DNA of 64,000 nt from Dryococelus australis (Eukaryota > Arthropoda > Insecta > Phasmatodea > Phasmatidae): the NCBI GenBank assembly GCA_029891345.1, contig CM057009.1, positions 91,001,416-91,065,415 of the forward strand. Reading direction: 5' to 3'. Every line of letters starts with the position of its first letter. Position 1 is the first letter of the stretch. The notes beneath the pieces were generated by a model. The model had not been told where the DNA came from and ran no database searches. It was given only the letters and a program-made list of their open reading frames with translations. The position numbers and the translations under genes are program-made. This document shows positions 32,632-43,144 of this stretch, piece after piece.

Positions 32632-35600
32632 TTATTTTCTTTCCGTACAAATCTCATAATTGAACCAGATTAATATATTAGACTACATCTCAAAATAATT
32701 ATTTGTGTCGCCAAAATGTAATGAAATAATTTTTTGGATTTATTAATGTGGTTCTCTGCATCTTATATTTTGATATATGAAATGAAATTTTTAGGCAAAA
32801 CGGCAATAAGTAAAACCCTAAAAGAATGTGCCCCGGGCACTAGACTCAAAAAGAAATTGTCACACGTCACTCATGTGGCTTTCAAAAACAGACTAGCTGA
32901 AACCAAACTATGTACACTCCTAAACAAAGTTTTGTGCCTCTTGTAATTTGGTTGCTCATGAAGTTTTTACGCCAGGACGGTAGGCTCATTTCAAAGAGGC
33001 ATTGTAATGACAGGCGTCTGTACAGACACTAAGCGTTTTCGTCTCATTCTTTCGCTTGGTCCGTTAGCAAACTAGTAATTCAGTTATCATAGAGGCACAA
33101 AACATTTTTTTAGGTGTATGTTAGAATAAATTATTGAAATATATGAATATCAAGATTTTAAGTTGCAGTTGTCATATTTGCACTTGAAGAATGATCATGA
33201 ATGACATTTTTTCTAATTATTTGATATATTTCTTAATCGTGTTATGTCACTAAACCATACAATTCTGGACACCTACAAAAAATACCACCTCTCTATGTAA
33301 ACTAGCATTCTTAATGGTAGAACTCACTACGTCCTCCCCCCCCCCCCCCCAAATCACTCGTGGCAGACTATCAGCATCGGGTCTTTACTCCAGTCTTTCG
33401 AAGCTCAATATTATCATCAGAGTCCGTAGTTTCTAGCTTTCGTGTGCTTAACAGTGAGATTAACAGGATAGACGTTTAACGTCCATCAACTTCTTGATGT
33501 CTTGAACTGCTTTCGAGAGAAATTAGGCACTCTCAAAGAATCCTATATTGGATTGTTAGGTGCTCAAGGCGTAACTGAAAGAGTTTTGGGCAATGGCATA
33601 TAGTCACTACATCATACGTCTGGAGTAATGACACATCTACAGAAAATGTATTCAACGATTCCTTAAAAAAAATGAAATAAAGACAGCGCAGAAAAGAATT
33701 CAGAATCCTCGTCCAAGTTTGTAGAAAACTTCTAAGCGTGTTTTTACTACATATTAACATTACTAATAAGAATTAAAAAATATATTTATGTTTTCTGTTC
33801 AACGATGATCTCAATTCTTATATGCGCTCTTGGGCTGGTTGAATTCCTAGTCTCCGCATGCCATTGGAGCAAAATGGATCCTGGAATTATTATTTATTAT
33901 TCTCGATTATAGAAACTACTCATTGCCATTTCCACTTATGTGTTGTGAAATGAGACGCCTGTTTGTATACACTGTAGTAAAGATTTAAAATTTTTGACGC
34001 TTATTTTCACTTTATCACAATCTGCTGACTTTTAATACATTCTCTCAAGACCTCGACGTTAAGAGCCGCCTTGATATATTTACTCTCTTATTAGTACATG
34101 CTTCTTAAAAATTTAAGTTACTGCTTAAATGAGCAAACTTACATTTGTAAAACGTTATTATATCTGGATTATTCACTGCTTGTATCTAGATTTAAAACAG
34201 GTTTTCTATATGTAAATTAATAATGACAAAAAATAAAAACGTCACCTAATTGAAGTTAGTAATTTTCTCATAAAAAGGAGGGACAATAGAACGTTTAATT
34301 GTGAAAGTACCGTTTCACGAGTCCACTTTAGATTGATTAACAAACGGTTTATTTAAAATCACTTGTGTAAATTTGTTAGCTTTTCCAACTTACACGATTC
34401 CTGAGAAAATGAACTTTATACACATCTTAGCGCTTTAATATTTACTATGGCAAATAACTAAGAAAATTAATAGGATATAAATGTTCCAGTTTTAAGTGAG
34501 GTGTTTTTTTTACTGCATATCATATCGGGCTTACATAGAGGTATGAGAGAGATTTCACCAGAATTTAAAAAACTGCATTTTTTTTAGTTTTTAATATTCG
34601 GCCAAGTACAGTTTGACGGCAGACACACTGCTTCTTAATGCATACTTGTCGAACAAAAGAGTTATTCAATAGAAGAAACGGTTTTAATGTAATTCGTGGA
34701 CATTTACTGTGAGACGCATTCTGGTGTCGAAATCTGTGTGTCTGTGATGTCACGGTTCGGGACACAGCCTCACGTGTAGCCTCTTATGTCCAAATGACAC
34801 ACATTGTTTTAATACTTAAGTGATTACTTGACCAGTGTAGTAACGTTATGAAGCTGGTGTAATGCCAGCTAAATGGAGGTGTTTTCTCATCAGCGTATGA
34901 ACGCGTGTTGCTGCGAGATATAAGCTGTAGTCAGTATTTCTTAACTGAACGAAAGTGCACGACTGTGTACTTTTTATAAAACTTTAAATAAATTATTTTA
35001 CCTGAAATGGTAAAAAATTAAGTCTTCCAAATGAAAATGCAAAATTCTTATGACGATCTGCCAAACGATACAAGCGATGGTTTGTCGTTCCTTTTATAGC
35101 GTCGAGTTAAAAGCGTAACACGACATCCAATACTGGAACTAAGGGAGATAGTGATCATGACGTGAACTAATCGGGTTCGCAATGTAATTTGAGAATTCTG
35201 TTCCAGCAGCCAGACGTCATGACTACTGCGCCAAATTTTTGGGTGTTGAAATTGTAAAGATTAATTTGGTTTAGGGAAGTACGTGCTTCAGTTTGAAACT
35301 ATTTTAAAAAGGAATAATATAAAATGTCACACAAACATGTATTTTCTGACGTCAGAAATATTTTCATAAATATAAAACAATTGCATGTATAATCTCAATT
35401 TGTAAGTATATTTCAAACTGAACCAAGTTTTGCTGGCAAAGGACACAAACCACTTCGACAACATCATTTTGTACATTGACACAAAGAAATTTTTAAATAC
35501 TTTTTTACAGCTGAATAAAAATAATATACGGCAATATTTTGGGAGAGAAGTGAAGAGGCTAGCATTAATCAGCAGGAGACAGAGATAATGTGTCTTATTT

Positions 35601-37310
35601 AAGTTATCAGCCTATTTTTTTTACATAGAGGTGTCTTGAAGTGAACTGCAGGCCTATGAAGCAAAATATAGTATTCAAATCCAATAAATGCCGCATTCTC
35701 ATGTGTCATATATGTTAACACTTTCGTCAGACAAATCACTGCAATGTAACATAGGAGTGTTTTATTGTGTTAATAGTAAACACGCTGGTTTCGGGTCGGG
35801 AATAACACTGACACCATATATTACTAATAGCAGTAAATTGGTATTAGCAAATAGTTTGTTTTAATACTGAAATATGTAAAAAAAGTCGTCAAGTGTTAAC
35901 AAGTAAATATTTTTACAGGCAGGTGAATGTCTACTAGAGGAGACCAAACCCGCATTTGGAAAATTGACAGAGCAGCATTTATCTCTCATTCAGGTAAGAA
36001 CATAATATTTACTGGGAAAATCAACCAATGTCCACTTATTTCAAGTTACAGATGCTCATTTGTAAATAATTTAAGTTCTTATTTTGAAAATTACTGTCTT
36101 TCAATATTCTCTACGTTAGAATAAATAACGCTTTAACTAATGTTTTGTGATGCAAACGTTGAATGCTTTTCCTTCAGTTTAACTACACATGGAATTTAAA
36201 TTTTGAATATTGAATTGAAATTAATTTTACCAAATAAAATTATTACCATACATTAGGTCAATGAAATGAACTAATAATATCTGAGAAATATGAATCACGC
36301 ACGTTTCTACAAAATAAATAATGGTTGTTAACAAAAATATAAAGAAGAATTATGTTAAGGGGTTCTCTACAAAAACATATGTCTATACAGTTTGAGTCTC
36401 TTACTAAAAGCGAACTAATATATAGCTAGGCCTATCGTTATGTGCTTACATCTACATGAATATTTACATACTCGCTGTTACATTTTCACAAATAGCTACA
36501 CCCACATCTAAACAAATATTAAACAGCCTAATTAGATCATTGGCTAATAATTACCATTCTAAAACATAAGGGACTAAATGAGAGAAAAGTATGAAAATAT
36601 AGCACAAATATTTCCAATATCGATGCACTATAAATCTGAAACAGTGAGAATTGAGCCAAATCAGTTAAAATAGAGAGAATTGAGCGACTGGTAATCAGTG
36701 AGTGATAACTAATTAATTTTGTGGCTAAATTTCACTGATTTATTTCTGATTCCCACTGAAAGTCAATAATTCCACTGCCATAAATCACGTGTTCCCAGTT
36801 CTTTTCCTTGATTTGCCAGACGGCAGTAGCTTATCGACTGACTTTTAGTGAATGTTATTTCACTTATTGATATCACTGATTCAAACTAAGAGTGTAAAGC
36901 ATTATTTCTTTTGCAGTGTTAGGAACAGTCCACCGCAGAATTGCCGTTGACAATTCCTGGAAACATCATTTATGACTGATGCAATCTAACAGTACAGTTC
37001 TGGACATGGAGGTAGATGACGCATCTCTGGCAGGCGAAGTTAACACGTTCCCAAGTTCTTGACGCCGTCACTGCATTGCAAAGAAATGTTTTTTAGTGAT
37101 TTCAAAAACTATTTAGTTTAAGCTTTTCATGGAAAAATTTTGATGCTGGTGAAAAAAAAAACAGATGGTGCACAGTGACACGTAAATTTACAAACCCTGA
37201 ACCCATTTAGTGCTCACTTTGTTGCAAATACATTTATCGGCTGCTACCAGGTATGTAGCTGGCGTCGATAGTGTTCCACATTAAAACATTTTGCTGCACA
37301 ACTGCATTTG
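32632..37310. other. Gene-free AT-rich DNA with small repeat remnants
   Basis: A C14 run lies at about 33337-33350. A remnant of the SINE 3' end (GACCTCGACGTTAAGAGCCG, about 34051-34070) sits alone. Frames of 60-75 codons (for example 32734-32946, 33533-33760, 34565-34765, 35927-36124) show no known motif and are not supported as genes. Confidence 0.35.
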
Positions 37311-37311
37311 C

Positions 37312-37671
37312 CATGTTCTACCATGTGCGTTAGAGTACTGGTAGTGGTAAAATTCTGGCCTGACCACGATGCCATATTTATCTGTATTGGTACATATTGT
37401 AGTGTAGTGCCCATTATCACTTACTGTTCCAAATTTGAGTTTGGTATCACAGCTGTGACACCTTTGTATGTTGTGTTGTCCTGAATATTGTCATGTTCTG
37501 CCATGTGCGTCAGAGTACTGGTAGTGGTCAAATTCTGGCCTGACCACGATGCCATATTTATCTGTATTGGTACACATTGTAGTGTAGTGCCCATTATCAC
37601 TTACTGTTCCAAATTTGAGTTTGGTATCACAGCTGTGACACCTTTGTGTGTTGTGTTGTCCTGAATATTGT
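37312..37671. repeat. Two near-identical tandem 180-base units
   Basis: Unit 1 (37312-37491) and unit 2 (37492-37671) start CATGTTCT(A/G)CCATGTGCGT and end GTCCTGAATATTGTC. I count only about five differences between them, so the duplication is recent. The unit has no open frame of note and contains GTGACACC-type words and a short inverted pair (TCACAGCTGTGA). Confidence 0.9.
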
Positions 37672-39517
37672 CAAGCCTCGTAATTTTTCGAATTTTTTTT
37701 TATTTTCAGCATTTTTTTTTTACATTTACCGATTTTGTTAAATTTCGATAGTCATTATACATGGCGTTATGGCAAATGGGTGTTTAACGAAAACTATGAA
37801 TGTAATAATGCAGCATATAGGCAATGATTATGAAGGTGACAAATAAGTAGCAAGTTCGTTGTGGTGTTCGAACTGTGTAGGTGTGTCCCTTGCCGGACAA
37901 TTGCAAACTCTTAGTCAAACGCATCGCTTCGCAATAGCGTGGACATACGTAAGAATCGAACACCAGTGTGGAATACACGTGAAAATTGCCACATGTAATA
38001 TGAAAATATCAATCAATTTAATTTTAACAATAAAAATGAATTTAATATATGATTTTTTTTTTTGTGGATTTTGAGAATTTTCGTATGTGGGGTGAATTTC
38101 AAGGCATCAAGAGGTCATTAAAATATAAGCTGACATATTGGGAGTCAGACATATCACTCTTAAACACTCTGGCATTCCAAGGTCATTAACTGTCACCAAA
38201 GACATCCTGGGGATCCTTTAAGCCACGGCATTTTTTCTTAGTGTAAAATTTAATCAACCATTCTAAAAGGATCCCTTCATAAAGTTCACAATAAAAAATT
38301 TGAAATAACTTACAGTAAAGTAATAGGAACAAGATTTCGTAACAATCGTTGGAGCAATAAAGGAGTGTCGATGTCTTGTGAAAATGTTGCTGAGAAGTGC
38401 TTTAAATTGCAGTAAATCTGAAACAATTAAAGAAAGAAGTTCGTGTGCGTTTGTATAAATGAAAACTCCTCGAGACGTGGAAAAATTTAATTGTGATCAA
38501 ACCCTATTATTTTATTTAAATACTAGAAGCGTTGCTTCAATTTTATTGCGAATGCAGAATACTGTTACCAAGAAATTATTATTTTCTATTAAGTTACAGC
38601 AGTGTTTTTCTATATCACTTCTAAGAAGTAAATTGATTTCTTAAGAGACACACTCGGACATTACATTTGCAAAAAAATTGCACAAAAAGTTAAATGTGGA
38701 TTTTAACCTACTCATTACACACAAGTTACATACGTGCAACTTTATACCACGAAAATAATTATAAATTAATTATTTATAAACTTCACTTCTGTCATCACAA
38801 TCAAATGTAGTTTGTTTTCGGTCCTGCTGCGACAAACATATTATAACATATTGCTGTCACTAGATGTTCATCTACACGACACTACACGGCGACCAATGAC
38901 ACTACACTGCTACCAGGGACACTATATGGTTTCCAGTGACAGTACACGGCTACCAATGACACTACACCGCTACCAGCAACACTACACCATGTCTGAATTC
39001 CATGCCATCAAACGTTTCCCATAGTATTGTAAACAATATTCTAGTCAAAATTATTACGTAAGGCTCTAAACAGATGTGTTTTTCTTCTGTTACATGTGGC
39101 AATAATACTAATACTTTCTGCAAAACATGTATGGGACACTTTTTGGGTTAAATAAATTTCTGCAAAATTAAGGGGCTGGCCTTTTTTTTTTTCAACGATA
39201 GGGATTCGTGGAAATCATAAATATTTCTTCACTTGTGATTCTCTCTGCATAAAAACGGCGTGCACCAAGAAAAACATTCCTTTATCGATTTTTCTACAGC
39301 ACTTCTCACAAACACATTATAGCGATGTAATTCCCCTGGGAAATTCAACCTATTGATTAATGTACCTTTATTCAGCAGCTTCCTGAGCGTGGCCAAATTC
39401 GTGAAGGTTTGGAAGTTTAAATAATTAAAAATATTACAATTCAATTTTCTAATTTATTAACATAATTACAAACATATTTACACATTAATGACTTTGATAT
39501 TGTACTCTGTTAATGTA
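37672..39517. other. Unassigned AT-rich DNA
   Basis: Apart from the small minisatellite at 38870-38992, I recognise nothing here. Open frames of 60-71 codons on both strands have no known motif. Confidence 0.35.
38870..38992. repeat. Degenerate ~20-base minisatellite
   Basis: About six units of the form GACACTACACGGCTACCAAT with variants (TGCTACCAGG, CGCTACCAGC, TGGTTTCCAG) follow one another. The 70-codon frame 38812-39024 is the translation of this repeat. Confidence 0.8.
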
Positions 39518-39865
39518 GACTGGTGGAAATGCATTTAAGGACACCCATAGGAACACACGTCTACCCCAAAGTTCGTAGATGAGAAGGTTCGGTGTGTGGA
39601 ATTGATCAAAACATATAAAGTCTGGGTGACATCCAGAACATGCAGCGCTACACATACAGCATACGCCTTAATGAGTGTAACCATCCCGAGCGGCTACATA
39701 TGCAGAAATTCTAGCAAGTAGCCTGTCGTACAAATGCTGAATGTGTCTCTGGGGTGCGCTATCCCGCACTCGCTGTACTTACTGGCGTAGCTGGGCTATG
39801 GTCGTTGTCGGGATTGGTTGTCAGGCGCCGTGCCATCATGTTCTGCACATGCTCGATGGGGCTGA

Positions 39866-40115
39866 GCGATTGAGTGAAGAGATCTGGGTGGCTCTTAACA
39901 GCGAGGTCTTGAGAGCCGATGTGTGTGATTGTGGTGAGTATGGTGAAAGGGTGGGGGAAAACGGGAGAGCCCCAAGATTACCCGCCGACCAACGGCATCG
40001 TCCGGCACGATTCCCACATGCGAAAATCCGGTGTCCGGCCGGGGATTGAACCCGGTTCGCTTTGGTGGTGGGAAGGGGGGGGGGGGGCCAACGTTCATCT
40101 ACCGCTGCCCCCACT
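39866..40115 (-). mobile_element. tRNA-derived SINE, family S2, copy 3
   Basis: This is the best preserved S2 copy. On the minus strand it has an A-box-like GGGGGCAGCGGTAGATG and a B-box GGGTTCAATCCCCGG. The body has ATCGTGCCGGACGATGCCGT, and the 3' end reads GACCTCGCTGTTAAGAGCC and ATCTCTTCACTCA. A G run (about 40075-40087) splits A and B boxes slightly. It is flanked by the 7-base duplication GGGCTGA (39859-39865 and 40116-40122). Removing it restores the Tc1 reading DISPIEH, so the target was the transposase gene. Confidence 0.9.
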
Positions 40116-40242
40116 GGGCTGATGTCTGTCGATCTAGCGGGTGAAGGTTGTACGTGTGCACAAATTGTAGCGCACTCTGTGTTACTTTAGCGGCATGGGG
40201 ACGCACGTTATCGTACTAGAAGTTTGGTTTCTTCTTTGTATA

Positions 40243-40650
40243 GCCTGCTCACGGTAAAATGAGCGCTTTTGAAAGCCCCGCTTAAACGGTACTAATATGC
40301 AGGTTGTGTATTATTCCGCCTTATGTAAGATTAACTTTGTCATGAGCCTCACCACTTTATTCATGCTTCGGCCAAGTGAAACTGTGAAATTATTAGGAAA
40401 TAAATATCTTACAAATCTACTTAGTTTTACACTTCGATGCATTAAAAAACGGAAAGAAATAATTTAAACTATTAGAAATAGTTACCGAACTCTTTGTATT
40501 CTACGTTAAGATACGGAACTACTTCCCATCTATCGTTACGAACTTTACTGGGGGCAGGTCACTCAGGACGCCCGTTAAAATATATGTAGGTAGGGGTAGT
40601 AACATTTTTCTAAGGTTTATTTCAAAAGTGCTCACTTAATCGTGAACAGC
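40243..40650. mobile_element. TA-target MITE, copy B
   Basis: Left GCCTGCTCACGGTAAAATGA and right complement GCTGTTCACGATTAAGTGAG are the terminal repeats. The interior matches copy A (26358) throughout, with the same length of about 410 bases. It lies inside the Tc1-like element, between its central and DNxRPH transposase pieces. Confidence 0.85.
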
Positions 40651-41109
40651 TTTTATGCATGGAACCTTGCTTGCTGTTAAAACTGCTGAAGCACTTAGAA
40701 TATTGCTGCTTACTTGCAATTTTATGGGCTAAATAACAGTTTCCCGCTGATTAAAATGGTGCCCTTTACCCCGGAAGTTTCAATACTTGGTCGAATTTCT
40801 GCAGCGTGTCGAGATATGGTCCGAGGACAGGATTGATAAGGTCACGGATGCACGACGCACTCGCCATGCTCGCTGAATGAGTGCCTGAGACGGTCGGGAT
40901 GTGTAACTTATGGTCCCCGGATACCACGATCCCAGGCGTGGGGTCCGATACGACCAATGGGAATACACGATGGATAGTTCCGTACACCCGCACGCCTCAC
41001 CACGTTAGCAACGGCAGAAGCAGCTCTCACCACTCGACAACCCTGCTCTCCGTTCGCCTGTCCAACCCACTCTCCCAACACAACAAGAAAATGGTTTGTT
41101 TGTAAGTAC

Positions 41110-42060
41110 CAAATAGGTTCACTTAACCTAATTTTGTTCAAACAACTAATCCGTTACTGTCCCAAACATCTGCATTCGTTCCTTTGAACCAAATAAATCG
41201 TTTACAGTTGTTTTGTACAGCCGATCACATTTTCTTGCTGTCTAGTAAGTTTACACTACCATTTCTAAAGGTTTCTTCGAACGTGGCAGTTTGTTAGCAA
41301 TGAATATTATGAACGGCACAATAACACCCAAATAAATAATTTATTTGGGCAGAACTAATTATATGATTTGCTGCAACTGGTTGGCTGTTGAATGTTCCGT
41401 TTATTTGTTTTCCTCGTCTTGAATATTCAGCTCGAGGGTTTATTTATTATTCCCGTGACAACTTAGACCGCAAAAAAATTTCTTAGTGCATTTAGTGAAG
41501 CTGAAATCTGGTACGAACAATTTCAACAGAAAAAAAAGTTCAATTTCAAGTTATTTACTACCGTAATAAATGTGATTCCGTAGCATATACATATTATATA
41601 TACTTATATATAGGTATATTTAACGCATTACATTCGCAACAGCGAATGTGGTTGATGGTGTTAAGGTGTAGGGACAAGGAATTGAAGGTCTCTAATGTCG
41701 GCCATACCATAAGCTTTTCACATATAAAAATCTTACTAGTGAGTTTCAATTTTTATATAAAATAAAAATATTTTATTAGTATTTCTGTAACATTGTTGTA
41801 TTTATTTTGGAAACGAAAATTTACAAACAGACAAATAATCTTTGGCTGTGGCAACCATATAATAGCAACAAAATATTTTCGTTTCAACAACGAGATATTA
41901 AATTGCGCCTATACAAACAAATAAGTTCGTTGGATCGAAACGTTTTCGTTTATCTGAGCAAATATTTTTTTCTCGGTTCACCACCGGAGACATTCGTGAC
42001 GGTGAGCAGGCGTCGAGGGTAAACACCTAAACGATCACGAGAACGTAATCCTACCTCCAA
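41110..42060. other. AT-rich filler inside the Tc1-like element
   Basis: About 950 bases separate the N-terminal and central transposase pieces, where an intact gene would have little or no gap. The stretch is AT-rich and contains the near-palindrome CCCAAATAAATAATTTATTT (from about 41329) and a (TA)-rich run at 41587-41613. It is probably an inserted element of unknown type. I could not find its ends. Confidence 0.4.
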
Positions 42061-42063
42061 CAA

Positions 42064-42345
42064 TCAACTGTTTATTGTTGGCAGACACAAAGGAGCAACA
42101 GTGGCTTCGGTTGCACGTACAGTTGCCGTTCTGTCAGTCAGGGCGGCTTGCACGATCATCCTGTCCAGGCGGTCATCAGTGCAGCGAGGTAGCACTGGTG
42201 GTGCTAGGCGGCTGTGGGAACCTTCTGCCACGCATCTTCTCCACCAACGATGGACCACTGACACGTCACGTCGCAAGTGAATGGCAATACTGCGGAACGT
42301 CCAACCACCCTCTCGGAGTCCCACTATAGGAATGGCTACGCTCAA
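42064..42345 (-). pseudogene. Tc1-like transposase N-terminal DNA-binding domain
   Basis: This frame of 93 codons reads, near its start, GLREGGWTFRSIAIHLRRDV then SVVHRWWRRCVAEG. That is the first helix-turn-helix of Tc1-type transposases ('G...AGW..R.IA..+..S.S.V.R.W..+...G'). The later RLDRMIVQAALTDRTATVRA corresponds to the start of the second helix-turn-helix ('DR.I...A..+R..TA..I'). It ends before the catalytic domain, the rest of which lies at lower coordinates beyond the filler. The protein would bind the element's own inverted repeats. Start chosen at the ATG at 42345; the true N-terminus may be further upstream. Confidence 0.8.
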
Positions 42346-42408
42346 AGTCGCTTAAATCTTGATTTGGTGCTTATCGTAGTCTTCCAGGGATTGCAGACAC
42401 GCTCTGTG

Positions 42409-42434
42409 ATACACACACACACACACACACACAA
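42409..42434. repeat. (AC)n microsatellite
   Basis: About 12 AC dinucleotides, inside the right part of the Tc1-like element. Confidence 0.95.
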
Positions 42435-42641
42435 TGGAATATCACAGCTAACTGCATCCCTCGTGTTGTCAGACGACCTGCGATAAGAAGCTTGGTCTAA
42501 TGGCTGCAGTCCGGTGCAGGCGAGCATTTCTTTTCCACTTACGATCAGAGTTCCTTCTCCACCCGAATGGTTTGTGTTGTGAAAACATTTTGGATTGGAC
42601 GATGTTTACTAGGTGTTATTCAATGCATTTCCACTGGCGTA

Positions 42642-43144
42642 CTAGTCCACGGTGCAAAGGTAATGTCAAATTCCCCCACACTATTACTTAATATCTTATT
42701 ACAATAATTAAAAAATATAATCCTATTAATAGAAATCATTTAGTCATGTAATATTACTCAGTCAGGGGTCACCATTTGTATCCGTCACTCGTTAACTGCT
42801 ATCTCAGTTCCGTCGCCTAGGTAGATCAGACACCGCAGCACTAGTTTGTTAGGACCCCGATCACTCCCAGCAGTCACTTCGGCCATGAAGGTAACTAGCT
42901 CATACGACCAATAACCTCGGTAGCTCATCGACTAACCAACATTCACCATAGACTGTTGTTCACAACACACTCCAAAACTGTCTTCGGGACAGTAAAGAGC
43001 TATATGAGCTCTTCAGAAGTCCGCTATATTTATTTACATAAAAAAATCAGCCAGGCATTAACTACTGTAATGAACACAGTAAATACGTACAAATAAATAT
43101 GAGTAAATCATATTGATTTGTGAACACCGACTGATGTTTCTGTC
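42642..43144. other. Unassigned DNA
   Basis: Nothing recognised between the Tc1-like element and the composite repeat copy 4. Confidence 0.4.

Larger units (their letters stand above)
39518..42639 (-). mobile_element. Tc1-like transposon, interrupted by three insertions
   Basis: The ends are inverted and flanked by TA: left TA + GACTGGTGGAAATGCATT (from 39518), right complement TA + CGCCAGTGGAAATGCATT (to 42639), with AGGACAC / ATAACAC just inside. Transposase pieces on the minus strand are in order. The N-terminal helix-turn-helix is at 42345-42064. A central piece is at about 41010-40770. The DNxRPH catalytic piece reads DNVRPHAAKVTQSALQFV (about 40165-40220). The SPIEHVQNMMARRL piece is at about 39820-39865, and a C-terminal remnant continues to 39545. 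The total of 3.1 kb is about twice a usual Tc1 element. The excess is a SINE (39866-40115), a MITE (40243-40650) and about 950 AT-rich bases (about 41110-42060). Frameshifts make the transposase dead. Confidence 0.85.

Noticed and set aside
39741..40122. Overlapping frames of 67-102 codons on both strands
   Set aside because: They read through an S2 SINE and a G run inside a dead Tc1-like element.
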